Shown here piece by piece: positions 46,537-57,637 of a stretch of DNA of 64,000 nt (its first letter is position 1; each line of letters starts with the position of its first letter). The position numbers were made by a program, and so were the translations under genes. The notes under the pieces were generated by a model that did no database searches, was not told where the DNA came from, and saw nothing but the letters and a program-made list of their open reading frames with translations. The DNA lies in contig CM045763.1 of NCBI GenBank assembly GCA_025200525.1, positions 60,895,018 through 60,959,017 of the forward strand, written 5' to 3'. Source of the DNA: Camellia lanceoleosa (Eukaryota; Streptophyta; Magnoliopsida; Ericales; Theaceae).

Positions 46537-47564
46537 ATGTCGATTTCTACTTAAAAAGTTTTGTTATGACTGTGAAACTTGAATTTTTGTTAAAATGATA
46601 TATATGTATTGCTACATTGATATGGAAACATTTATATCAGTTGAATGTTCTCAAGTCCTTCATACAGTTATTCTCCTTAACAGTTTGCTATTTTCAACTG
46701 TGTAATTTTTTTTTGGTTCTGCATCTTGAGATAAAATTAACTTTGCATACATTGATTTTTTTTAAACCCTCATAGTATTTTTTTTACATTACCATTCCAG
46801 CAACACCAATGTCCCATTAAGTTTAATTTCTATTGGTATTATTTTATTTTAATTTATTTTATTTTGCTATTTTGATTATCTATTTTTTTGATGTCATTTA
46901 TCCCTATCATTTTCCTCCTCATCCTCTAGATTTTGACCCATGATTTCCTTTTGATAATGTTACAGGGGGAGAAATTTTATGATGTTATGTATTATGGTAT
47001 TATTTTCAAATTATGGTATTATTTGAGAACTAATCTGATGATTATATATTTATAGTTTGATATCTTAGTCTCATATCATGTCTCTAATTAAAGCTTATTT
47101 ATTATATGTGTGCTAACCTATGTATTTAGAAATGAATTCAGGGAGCATGACTTGAGGGGGAGCTTTTGTTACTCCTAAATCAAATTAAAACATCATTGTG
47201 TGCCATTATCAAAAAGGAGGAGATTGTTAGACTCATTTATTTTGATGATTTATTTAATTATGTTTTTAATTTATTTGGAAGAGAAAAATAGAATCAAAAT
47301 AAATTTTGATTTTATTTTATGATGTTATGTATTATGGTATTATTTTCAAATTATGGTATTATTTGAGAACTAATCTGATGATTATGTATTTATAGTTTGA
47401 TATCTTAGTCTCATATCATGTTTCTAATTAAACCTTATTTATTACACATGTGCTAACCTATGTATTTAGAAATGAATTCAAGGAGCATGACTTGAGAGGG
47501 AGCTTTTCTTACTCTCAAATCAAATCAAAACATCATTGTGTGCCATCATCAAAAAGGGAAAGAT
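46537..47564 (+). repeat. Outer copia 3' untranslated region with a 340-bp duplication across the polypurine tract
   Basis: ATGATGTTATGTATTATGG occurs near 46979 and 47320, and GATTGTTAGACT near 47224 and 47562. The duplicated unit (about 340 bp) includes the purine tract and the first 80 or so bases of the LTR, so an LTR start at 47227 is truncated and the complete LTR begins at 47565. Confidence 0.8.
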
Positions 47565-48656
47565 TGTTAGACTTATTTATTTTAATGATTTATTTAATTA
47601 TGTTTTTAATTTATTTGGAAGAGAAAAATAGAATCAAAATTTGTTTTGATGATTTATTTGAAAGAGAAAAATAGAATCAAAATTTATTTTGTCCCATTAT
47701 TTTTCACCTAAACCTTTATCCTAAATGTTGTTAGAAGGTATTTAATATTTGATTAAATCAGGAGTTCCAACAGCCCAAAACAGAGGTTCAAACAGTCCAG
47801 CACAACAGCAGTTCAAAAGGTTCAAAAGGTTCAACTGGAAGATATTCAAATTTGTAATGGAGTGGAAGATATTCAAATTAGTAATGATGGAGTACAACGG
47901 CTATAAACGGCTATAAATTCAAATGAATACAACGGCTATAAATAGCTATAAGTTTCATTATATATACCAAAACCTCTAATGTAAACAAGTTACAAAAAAT
48001 CAAAAAATATTCTTTGATCTATAATCACTCACATCTATTCTCTGAAAAATTCTCTATGGAGTGTTCTTCAATTTTTGTTTACCTCCTCTTTCAGAAATTA
48101 TACATTGAGATGTATAGCTTGAAGCCCGTCTTTCCTGTGTGAGGTTTACAGAAAAACCAGAGTTTTATTTTTATATCTATCTTTGAGAGATAATTCTTGT
48201 AGCTTTCTGTGAAAGCAAAAACACCTTCTTTTCAACCTTGTAAGAGTGTAGTACACTCAGTGTTCTTGACTTAGAAAGTCTGTGTAAAATCCGTGGAGGA
48301 TTGCTCCATTTGTAAAGAGGTTGCTAGTACCCCTGTGAAACTAAAGCATAGTGGAAAATCTCAAGTGAAGCTTGAGGAGTGGACGTAGGCCGAGTTGAAG
48401 CCGAACCACTATAAATTTGTTTGCCTCTCTCTCTCTCTTATCTCTTTATTTTATTTAAATTGCTATAGCTATATTTCACATTTTCACTGTGCTAAAATCA
48501 TTAACTGACATAGTTGTTAGAACACTTGTTTTAATTATTTTTATTTCATTAACTATATTTATCTATTGTGCTAGTCATACTTTTATTAGGGTATTATTAA
48601 TTTTTAATTGTAAAAATCTAATTCACCTCCCTTCTTAGGTTGTCTTTTGGGTAATA
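47565..48656 (+). repeat. 3' LTR of the outer copia element
   Basis: Starts TGTTAGACTT after AAAAAGGGAAAGAT, ends GGGTAATA (CA mutated to TA). Longer than the 5' copy because of short internal duplications (near 47640-47690 and 47830-47880). Confidence 0.86.
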
Positions 48657-48707
48657 GGTATGTTTTGGTTAGGTAATGGATTCTAACCCTCAATCGCCAA
48701 ATACTCT

Positions 48708-50686
48708 TTAACTCTTTTGTGGTTGTCCTCCATCGACTTCATGGGTGAAATCGATAGAAAGTGTATCTCCTGACCTGTTTCCACTTGTCTCTATAGTCGA
48801 AGTCTCAACTTGACTTCCTTGTTCCATTATTCTGAAACGATGAGGTGAAATACTTTTTTGCTTGGTGTTAGACACACCGAAACTCTGTTCTGCTTCAAAA
48901 TGTGCTTTTATGTCTGGTAATTCTCCCATTCTTCTCCATTTTTGTCTGGTGGTATTCTATGCCTGGCTCTAGTGTTTGAAGCGTAGTTGGAGTAGTGTTA
49001 ATGGCAGTGTTTGTATAGGAGTTTCATTTTTCCCAACGTCTGAATCTTGATTTCGAATATGTTTGCTAGTGATGTTTTCCTTTCGTAGTCTTATCTCTTC
49101 TCTTTTCTTGTCCTTGGTCATCTCATCTCCAGCTGGTTCTTCTCTCTTCTCATTTGGAACTCTATTGTTCTTATATCTAAAGCCCATATCTATTTGTGCT
49201 TTGTTTTTGTATACTTGCTCTTTATTTGGTTGGGCCTTATATTCCTTGGGTTGTTCTCCTCCTTTCTTTAGAATTCAATTGCTCCATTGGCCTTTGTTGT
49301 TGTTGGGATTTTTGGTTTTATTTTTTGCTAACCGTCATCCATGGCCCAATTTATCTAGGCTATTCTCTGACCTTTGTTCCTCTTGGTTTGAACCTGGCCC
49401 AATATTGTTATAACCTCCCATTTTCTAATTCTCTTCTTCGATCAACTTTGGAACTTTCTTCTCCGATATTGTCATTGGTTTTTCGCCGCAAATTTTCCTT
49501 CAGTGACCAATCTTGCCATAAGAAAACCTAATGAGTGTAAATGTTCATATTTCACCCCATATGTGTGCTTATCTATAGCAAAGTGAGAAATCAAAGGTTT
49601 TTGGAGGTCCATTGCAATGAAGACTCAAGCATATTTGCCTTTTGTTGTCATGACTGTGTTGATGTCTATCTTTAAAGGAACTCCCAACACTTTGGCTATA
49701 TGAAATATGACTTTTTCATTATAGTACTCAATAGGTAGATTGGGAAATTTGACCCATATTGTTGTGGTATCCTCTTTAGATTCATCAAACTTGAAATATT
49801 GCTGCCATTTTCTAATTGTTACGTAATAGTTCGTCATTACCCAAGGGCCACCAGTAAACACTTTTGTGTAATCGTCAGCCATATCAAATTTTATGAAGAA
49901 CCCATTTCCAATATCTAGGGCTTAAAAATCAGCTTGCAATCCCCAGATTTTTGCCATTTTCACTATGAATAGTTTGTAACCTATGGTTTTCCCCAATAAT
50001 CTCACAATTAAGCATTTATTCCATGGTTCCCTCATATTTTTTAACAGGGCCGATGGGATTTTGACTTGTGAAATTCCTTCTTTGTCTTCTTCGATAGCCT
50101 CTTTTTCATTCTTTGGTTCTTTATTAGTAGTTGTGTCATCCTCATCTGATGAGATTTCTTCCATATCACAATCAAAATTTTTTTCATTACTGTTTTCATT
50201 GAATCTCGATCTGAGGAGAGCTTGCTTAAATGATCTTGTAGCATCTTTGTTATTTTACGTTGTGTTTAGTTAGGGGATTTAGGAAATGATTTGAAAAGAG
50301 AAAGGAAAAAGATGTATGAAACTAGGTGAAATGTAGGTATATTTTATTAACATTTTACTTACCTTTTCTATTTCCCTTTCCAAATCTCTCCTCAAATCGT
50401 CCAACCAAACACAGTATTAGTGATTTCCATCTAGTTGATGGTTGTACCTTCCTTATTTATGTTCGATTTTTTATTTCTTTTTTCGCGATGGTTCTTCAGG
50501 GAGTGTTGATTTAGAGTTGCTTACCCATGTTACTGTATTCCCCAATGAATAATCTTCCATGGTTACATCATCTTGGATTGCAGTGCTTTTGATCTTCTTT
50601 TTACTTCAGATCAGATGGTCTTGCTCCTCCATTGAGCACACACGATCCCGTTGTTCCTTTAATCGCAATGCTTCGCTAATAGTCAT
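48708..50686 (-). pseudogene. LINE ORF1 (DUF4283 and zinc-knuckle type)
   Basis: The ATG at 50686 begins MTISEALRLKEQRDRVCSME. After the MITE at 50416-50258 an acidic stretch (EEISSDEDD) and the DUF4283 domain follow: WNKCLIVRLLGKTIGYKLF, KIWGLQADF then TAA, ALDIGNGFF, YTKVFTGGPWVMTNYYV and WVKFPNLPIEYYN. The region near 49510 (RFSYGKIGH) appears to be a zinc knuckle whose Cys residues were changed to Arg and Tyr. The tail to 48708 is hydrophilic and full of stops. ORF1 of plant L1 elements binds RNA; here it is broken. Confidence 0.8.
50258..50416. mobile_element. Tourist-like MITE, 159 bp, in LINE ORF1, TTA target duplication
   Basis: TTA at 50255-50257 and 50417-50419 flank ends CGTTGTGTTTAGTTAGG and, inverted, TACTGTGTTTGGTTGGAC. 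The interior resembles the MITE at 30082-30230 (AAATGTA, TTTACTTA phrases). LINE coding continues on both sides. Confidence 0.72.
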
Positions 50687-50743
50687 TTTCTCTCTCTCTA
50701 AAAAGTTTAAGATTCAACTATACGTAAGAGTTTACTATCATCT

Positions 50744-51191
50744 TGTTAATGTATATATTGGATTTAGGTCTCGTTTGGAAATAGGTTTTTTTAGTAACTT
50801 TTTGATTTTTTGGCTAAAATATGATGTAAAAAAAACTAGTACGTTTGGGATGACTTTTGATGTGCAAAAAGTAAAGAGAAAAGGGAATCTTTGACTTTTT
50901 GGTATAGGTTGTTGGCTTTTTGATTTTTTAGTGACTTTTTGACTAAAATTATCACTTGCCAAACAAGGCCTTAGTATATATTAGATTTAGATTTGTACTT
51001 ATCTTCTTGTATTGTACATATAGCTTATCTCTATCTCTATCTCCTTGTATCTCTATCTCTCTCTATCTCTATTTTCTTCTATACTTATCTAGGTTTGTGT
51101 TCAGCCTATAAATACAGGCTCTCCTATTGTATTCAATCATTCCATATAATATAGATACACATTTTCCATATTTCTTTCAACTATTCTAACA
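50744..51191 (+). repeat. 5' LTR of the Ale-like copia element (contains a MITE)
   Basis: Without the 204-bp MITE it aligns with 59805-60035: the CTATCTCTATCTC run, GCCTATAAATACAGG (TATA, 51107) and TATTCAATCATTCC are shared. A short TATATATTAGATTTA duplication lies next to the MITE. Confidence 0.9.
50767..50970. mobile_element. PIF/Harbinger-like MITE, 204 bp, in the 5' LTR
   Basis: TTA at 50764-50766 and at 50971-50973. The ends GGTCTCGTTTGGAAA and, inverted, GGCCTTGTTTGGCAAG are imperfect inverted repeats; ACTTTTTGA phrases recur inside. It is absent from the 3' LTR, so it arrived after the copia insertion. Confidence 0.78.
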
Positions 51192-51203
51192 TGGTATCAG
51201 AGC
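51192..51203 (+). promoter_or_regulatory. Primer binding site (initiator tRNA-Met)
   Basis: TGGTATCAGAGC directly after the LTR: the perfect plant copia primer site. Confidence 0.93.
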
Positions 51204-51869
51204 ATAGGTCTTAAATCCTAGCTCCTCGTTTCCCTTGTTCATTGCCCGTACACAGTGGCATTATAGCATCTCTCTTCTTTTTTATCAATACACCATTCTT
51301 TGTTTCACAACACTACTTCATCACTGTTCCGTCATCATCATTGACCAAAATTTTAAAAATTTTGCTCCACAGTGCTCGGCATTGTGCCCTGGTTCCAATG
51401 CCACCAAAATCGTCCCCAGAAACCTCCGTACGCACCCTTACGGGCCACTTTTCTCCTTGGCGCGTCCAGCCTTCCGCCTCCACTCTCCCACGCGCATACA
51501 CGTGACATAACCGTGCACCCGCGTGCGCTGTTCCTGCTACCATGCACCCGCGTATGCCGCTTCTACTACCGTGCACCCGCGTGTGCCGTCACTTGTGCAC
51601 TACCGCACTGCACTGCGTGACTATGGTGTACCGCTGCCATTTCTACCATGCACTGCTTGCTCTTGCTACTATTGTGAGTTGCGCCTCCCTCTGCTATTGT
51701 GCACCGTACCTCTACTGACATCATCCAACATCCTCCTGACATCATCTCTGTACCATTTAGCCATTTCCCCATTATTTTCGGCTTTCCAGACTCACTGGTA
51801 CTATCTGTTTTACCTAATTTTGGTCATATAGTTCTATTTCTATTTATTTAGTCCTACCACAATATTACT
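51204..51869 (+). other. Leader between PBS and gag with GC-rich short repeats
   Basis: At 51508-51600 about three degenerate units share CCGTGCACCCGCGT and TGCCG; composition is much more GC-rich than elsewhere in the element. The overlapping open frames are in several phases and I do not accept them as genes. Confidence 0.5.
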
Positions 51870-52851
51870 ATGGATCGCCATGATGCCTTCGATCCAATTT
51901 CTGTTATTCTTGATGGCTCCAATTATGTTCTGTGGGTCCAAGCCATGTCTTCCTTCCTTAAAGGTAGAAAACTCTAGCGTATTATCACCGAGGATGCGAC
52001 CAAACCGGTGCAACAGGTTGCTAAAATTGCTGCTAAGTATGAAGACTGATTAGAAGATTGGGATAGTAAGAACTACCGGATCATTACTTGGCTTCAGAAT
52101 ACCTCTGTTACTTCTATTAGTCCTCAGTTTGGACGTTTTCAGCTTGACTCTGTTACCACTCCTGCTAAAGACATTTGGGATTTTTTGAAAGAACGATACT
52201 AGACTACCGGTCTTGCTCATCAGTATCAGCTTTAAAGTGAACTTCATCGCTTGCATCAAGAGCTTAGTCAGTCTGTTAATGATTTCCTCTCTCAGATATA
52301 TTTTGTCTGGGACCAACTCGCTCTCTCTGAACCTACCTGGTCTCGTATTGAAGATACTACTTTATTCACTCAGTATCGTAATCACCAACGATTGGTTCAG
52401 TTTCTCACGGCTAGCATTACTCAGTTTGAGCCTATGTGTGCATCTCGGCTTCATCGCACTCCATTGCTCACTCTTGAGTATGCTATTTCTGAGTTATTAT
52501 CTGAGGGGACTCATCTTGGCCCTCTGAAGACTCATTATGTGGATACAGTTCCTGCCACTTCCCAATCGCTGAGTTCCTCTGCACGAACCACCCAACGGCC
52601 CACTACTTGCAATTATTGTCAGAATCAGGGCCTGCCTTCTACTCATCTTCTGCTTTATTGTCCAGTTAGATCCTGTCAGTACTGCAATAAGATTAGTCCT
52701 GGTCATCTGCAACAAGATTATTTTCGTAATCCAGACCGCTCATCTACTACTCGTGGGGCTTTATCACGAGGTCGTTCACAACGTCCTGGGAATCAGTCTA
52801 GATCTCTGCTTGCTCATCACTCTGCTACTGCTGCCTCTGAGAAATTTTCTG
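51870..52851 (+). pseudogene. Ale-like copia gag
   Basis: ATG at 51870 (MDRHDAFDPISVILDGSNY). The frame is kept throughout but carries stops at 51975 (TAG), 52047 (TGA), 52200 (TAG) and 52233 (TAA). Later it is open, with HRLHQELSQSVNDFLSQI and FLTASITQFEP, and Cys/His motifs CNYCQNQG and CQYCNKISPGH. Copia homology ends near 52851, where the reverse complement starts to encode gypsy RNase H, so the last codons to the TAA at 52904 are a chance reading of the antisense element. Confidence 0.8.
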
Positions 52852-54250
52852 ATGTGGATAATTCTTCTCATGTGGCCTCAACTGTCGAGAGGCGTAAGCA
52901 ATAACCTTTCCATTCTGCATTAGTACACAACCCAAACCTTTATAAGACGCATCACTTAAAATTACAAAACTCTCCGGTCAATCTTGTTTTCGTTCATGAA
53001 TCCATTCAAACGGTTGCCTCTTGCATGTCAATTGGGTAAAAGGCACAGCTAATTTCGAAAAGTCTTTCACAAATCTTCTGTAATAACCAGCTAAGCCCAT
53101 GAAGCTGTGGACTTCTGCCACATTAGTCGGTGTAAGCTAATTCACAATTGCCTCTATTTTCTGCGGGTCCACTAAAATTCCTTCCTTGTTGATCACATGC
53201 CCTAAGAAAACAACTTCATCCAACCAAAACTCACATTTCTTTAGTTTAGCAAACAATTTCTTTTCTCTAAGTATTTGCAGGACAGTTCTCAAGTGATGTT
53301 CATGTTCGAGTCTATTCTTGGAGTATATCAAAATATCATCACTAAAAACCATAACAAATTCGTCAAGGTAGGTTTTAAAAATTCGATTCATTAAGTCTAT
53401 AAATGCTGCCGGAGCATTAGTCACTCCAAATGGCATAACAAGAAACTCAAAATGTCCATATCTGCGCTCAATGGTTTTTTCAACATCCTCGCTTTAACTT
53501 GATGATACCCGGATCTCAAATCAATCTTAGAGAACACTGATCCTCAAATAAGTTATCAATATTTGTTCTTTATTGTTACCTTGTTGATAATCGATGCGGT
53601 TCCATCCTTCTTTTTCACAAATACCTGTCGTGCACCCTAAGTGCTAGGTCGAATAAACCCTTGTCAAGGTGTCTTGCAACTGTTCTTTTCTTTCATTTTA
53701 ACGGGCAGAGGAGTCTTGAAATTTTCAATAGTAAACTCTATCTCCCTATCTACCAATTCCCCTGGTAATTCATTTGGAAACACATCTGGAAATTCTCTAA
53801 CAATAGGGATATCATTCAATTTAACATTCACGGATTGTTCTGACAACACATAGCACAAATAACTCTGGCACCCCTTCCTGATTAGTTTACATGCTTTCAT
53901 TGCAGATATCAAATAAGGTGGAGGCACTACCCCGTTACCCACAAACGCAATCTCTTTATGTTCTAGTGGTTTAAACACAACGGGTTTTGTCACACAATCA
54001 ATGGTGGCACAATATTTGGTTAACCAATCCATGCCCAAAATTACATCAAAATGCCTAAAGTTCAAGGGCAACAAATCTACATATAGGATAGCATCCTCAA
54101 TGCGCATGTCACAAAACCGGTATATGGATTCACACAATACAGATTCTCTAGATGGAGCGCGATAATTCTAGAGGTCTATTCAGTCTAGATGCAAATGACA
54201 TGTTACAAATGAGTGTGTTGATCCAGAGTCAATTAACACAAAGGCATCCT
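52852..54250 (-). pseudogene. Chromovirus protease, reverse transcriptase, start of RNase H
   Basis: Protease motif IDSGSTHSFV near 54225, then two stops; LLPLNFRHFDVILGMDWL (near 54060) and REFPDVFPNELPG (near 53780) lead to RT. RT shows FSKIDLRSGYHQV (near 53515), [12 protein letters not shown] (53436), [10 protein letters not shown] at the catalytic site (near 53340) and [11 protein letters not shown] (near 53205). The connection FMGLAGYYRRFV and RNase H start [14 protein letters not shown] follow. Several frame changes and stops (near 53600 and 53540) separate the parts. RT catalytic Asp residues are kept. Confidence 0.82.
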
Positions 54251-55210
54251 AATTACATATAGAAATGGTACGACCGAGACTCGTTGGCATAAAAACTCTT
54301 CATCCCGGTGCAGACCAAAGTATTTCCGCTTTGGGATCGAGTGGAACTACCATCTTTCCACCATTAATCTCGCCATATGCCCTTGTTTCCACATTTGAGA
54401 ACAAACTCCACGGTGCTTTTGCTACAAATATTGCACATGGGAGCTGTGTCTCAGGAAGAATTTGAAGTATTTGAGGAGCCCATATTTTTCTTTTTCGAAA
54501 ATTTCTTCTTGGAGAAGAAGCCTTGCCTTTTGTTATCTTTCCAGTCAGTTGTTGACTTAGTCTGTCTAGTTATATTAGCCTTTGATATGATGGCCCTGTC
54601 TAGCACCCCGATGTAGGTTTCCAGCTTCAAGACATTCACCCTTTCTAAAATGTCACTTCGAAGCCCACTTTCAAAATGTCTCGCCTTCTTATAATCAGTG
54701 TCAATCACGTGTGGTGCAAACCTGGCCAATTCAATGAATTTGGCCTCATACTTGGCTACAGTCATGCTGTCTTGCCTAAGTTCCATGAACTCTGCTACTT
54801 TCTTGTCCCAAACACACTGCGGGAAGTACTTGTCATAGAAAATTTCCAAAAATTTTGCCGAATCAACATCTTTATGATTCTCATGCATTAACATTCACCA
54901 TCTTCTTGCTTCGTCTTCTAGCATAAAGGTGGCTAGAAGCACTTTTTGTGTCTCCGAACACGGGAACACTTGAAACAGTTTTTCGATGCTGAGGACCCAA
55001 GCTTCAGCTTTCAAAGGATCTAATCCACCATGAAACTGTGGTGGTTTCATTTTCTTGAACTCTTTGGTGAGGGCTATGATTCGGTCATCATTGTTGTTGT
55101 CATTCCTGTTGTTGCCTCAATGTCTCTGCCATTTCCTGAATCAGTCTTTCCATTCTATCCAATTTGGCAGTAGAAGATTCCTCTATCTCATCACCTCTTG
55201 TTCTCACCAT
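54251..55210 (-). pseudogene. Chromovirus gag
   Basis: The ATG at 55210 starts MVRTRGDEIEESSTAKL with a coiled-coil-like RLIQEMAETLRQQQE. After stops and frame changes, 54894-54451 is an open gag core: FLEIFYDKYFPQCVWDKK, MTVAKYEAKFIELARFAPH and HFESGLRSDI, the conserved retrotransposon gag pattern, followed by a Lys-rich stretch. A zinc-knuckle remnant (CGNKGI) is near 54390. Confidence 0.8.
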
Positions 55211-57637
55211 CTAATTAAACTTGCATTATACTTTATACAAAAGATACACAGGTATGCATATACTACAGAGCATTCATAGTCAAATAATTTGAAATGCAAG
55301 CAGTTCACAAACTTACAACACATAGTTGTTCACATTTAACAGTTAAGCGTATTCTTGATGCTTTCAGATTCATACTTATCACATGAATGCATCCTAGATC
55401 TTTTCTAGACGCTTATTGCTCTTTTGGACAAGTGTGTGAGGTATTAACTCGTTTTCGATACCTTGTGTCATGAGGTTAAGAACATAACCGCCAAGAATCA
55501 TGAGAATACCTCAAACCAAGCCAAACATATTTTAACAGAGTTAATGGAATTTAAAACTTTGTTCATAGGCTTACATGGCACATCATCACAAACCATAAAT
55601 ATGCATATTAATAACTCACAACAAAATATGTACAACACAAGGTTCGAGATGCATGTGATCATCCAAAACTAAGTCAACCCATGAGAACTATATAGACATA
55701 TTCAAAGTCCTCGCCAATAAGACAAAAATAAGATAATATGACAAAGACTCTCCAAAATTTGGTTGTCCCCACCGGACTTCATCGAGGCTAGGTCTGACCT
55801 CTCTTGGCTCACCTACAAACACATGAATGAGCATGGAAAAAACCAGTGAATAATATCAAATAAAGAAAATACATTGGAACATTATACATCCCCAATTCAT
55901 ATTTCCCTTTAACATATATACACAATTTAGGTCAAGGCCTTTGGCCTATTCAAACTTTGATTTATGTCAAACGACCTTTGGCCCATTCATTTATGTCAAG
56001 CCCATTCATTCATGTCAAAGCCCTCTCGCCCATTCATTTAGCCCATCATTTATTCTTATCAGAACGGTCTCTGGCCTATTCATTTAGCATAGCAAACATT
56101 GTCCACCAATCAAATCAACGAATTTATAAACTTACATAAAAATAAGCAATTGGACAATAACATATTTCAGATATCTTTGTCGAGATATTACTCACAGTGA
56201 TCGGTTGGTTGGTTTGCCCTGGAGCTTGACCCTACACATCATATAGCACATATGGGTCACAAACAATTCGATCCGTTCTTTAATTCACATATTCCTCTTT
56301 AGGCTTCATTCTTATCTCTTTAACTCAATTACAATGCTTAATGCATGCCTAAGAGTGCTTGCAAGTGAAAGAGAACGGAAAATGAAACACAGAATACACT
56401 TTCGAAATTTCAAAAAACAGAGTCCCCGCTCGAGCGTGGACTTCTCCACTCGAGCGGGCCCTTAAAGTCTGCAAAAGTGCTGGATATGTTATTTTTACGC
56501 TCGAGTGTGAACTCGGACGCTCGAGCGGAAGTTCATCCTACATAGCTCCCCGCTCGAGCGTGAACTTCCCCGCTCGAGCGGACGCCATGCCTACAAAATA
56601 TGCTGGGAGCACATATTTCCTGCTTGAGCAGACACCATGAATTTTGTGTTTTCTAGCAGTGTTTTTGAGCTCAAATTTGACATTCCATCCAAAATTTCTT
56701 GTATGCAATAGCTCAAACTTCAAATACACTTGTGCTAACATGATACAAACACCAAATTACATCATCATGAGGCTCAATTTCATGAATCAAACACATGCAT
56801 GATCCTATTTACACCAAACTTGCTATTATGATAACAATTCCATGTATTTCAAACTCATTTCTCATACATTGTACATGCATGTGGGATATCACTCCCATTT
56901 CAACTTACATGGTGCAAATGGTGATTACAAACATGAGCTTTAGCCAACATTCTACATGGATCATGTATTTTGTGTTTAAACATGCAAATTTCAAAGCAAT
57001 TACACACGTGCATGCATACATTGACCTTCAATCCAACATGATCAACCCAATTTCATGCCAAACTTACTCTTGATTACCCAATTTACAAACTAGAATCCAT
57101 GAAATACTCACCTAGGACCTTTAATCTTCCAAACTTAAGCTTAATTCTTGAGTTGGTCTTCAAATTATCAAGCTTCAAGATCAAACTTCAACTCTCTCTC
57201 TCTCTCTCTCTCTAGCCGACCCTCACTCTCCTTCCTTAGAGTAATTTCGGCTCAAATGAACAAGAAAGAGGAATTGAGTGTGTGTAGTGCCCCTCTTTAA
57301 GTCCCACTAGTCACAATTTTTTCAATATAAAATATTTGGGCACTTAATCCATTAATTTAATCCAATTTATTTGATTCGAATCAATTTCCAAATTAAATTT
57401 CACCGTAGGCTCTAAAAGTTATGCCAATCACAATGGCGCAATCAATTTCGGGTTCTGTGGCCGATAAGGCCTTCAATTTAATTTCCAAAGCAGATAATCA
57501 AACAGATATTCCTACGGTGAACAGATAGAAATTCAAAACCACATATATTTCCATAATTGGCACACAGAATCATACTAGACACATAATCACATTCACATTA
57601 AGGACCAATTAACATAATAAGGGACATGGTTATCACA
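55211..57637 (-). repeat. Chromovirus 5' LTR and leader with CTCGAG palindromes
   Basis: Copia coding resumes immediately to the right, so the LTR start (minus-strand TGTGATAACC) is placed near 57637. Six CTCGAG motifs lie at 56420-56580, mostly as CCCGCTCGAGCG or CGCTCGAGCGG. A (CT)n run is at 57190-57213. The LTR/leader border and PBS were not found: no TGGTATCAGAGC-type site is seen before gag. No gene. Confidence 0.6.

Larger units (their letters stand above)
35070..48656 (+). mobile_element. SIRE/Maximus-like Ty1/copia element (outer), split by an inner copia
   Basis: LTRs at 35070-36081 and 47565-48656, a PBS matching initiator tRNA-Met, gag, protease, integrase, RT and RNase H in copia order, and a purine tract before the 3' LTR. 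An inner element (40000-45703) lies in RT; without it the element is about 7.9 kb. Gag with zinc knuckles followed by the MALEDED-type acidic segment suggests the SIRE/Maximus lineage. Flanking pentamers GAAAT (left) and GGTAT (right) do not match, so the target duplication is lost or mutated; the right LTR ends TA instead of CA. It sits between LINE ORF1 and ORF2. Confidence 0.87.
31590..50743 (-). mobile_element. L1-type LINE, minus strand, split by later insertions
   Basis: ORF1 (50686-48708) and ORF2 (35060-about 31590) are in the correct order and orientation for a plant L1 element. A 13.6-kb copia element (35070-48656) sits between them. A MITE interrupts ORF1 at 50258-50416, and a hAT-like MITE interrupts ORF2 at 34125-34610. 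The 5' end is near 50743, where another copia element abuts. Homology fades near 31590, so the 3' end and poly-A tail appear lost. The element is dead. Confidence 0.82.
52852..57637 (-). mobile_element. Tekay-like Ty3/gypsy chromovirus fragment, minus strand, truncated in RNase H
   Basis: From the right, on the minus strand: LTR/leader (57637-55211), gag start at 55210, protease, RT and the first part of RNase H, ending abruptly near 52852 in the [14 protein letters not shown] motif. Integrase, chromodomain and 3' LTR are absent. Motif style resembles Tekay/Del elements. Because the 3' half and some copia sequence are missing, a deletion must have followed the insertion. Confidence 0.8.

Noticed and set aside
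51242..51831. Ala/Arg/His-rich open frames upstream of copia gag
   Set aside because: Several overlapping frames on both strands caused by GC-rich repeats in the leader; none has a recognisable domain.
52852..52904. C-terminal extension of the copia gag ORF
   Set aside because: The reverse complement encodes conserved gypsy RNase H, so the plus-strand codons are accidental.
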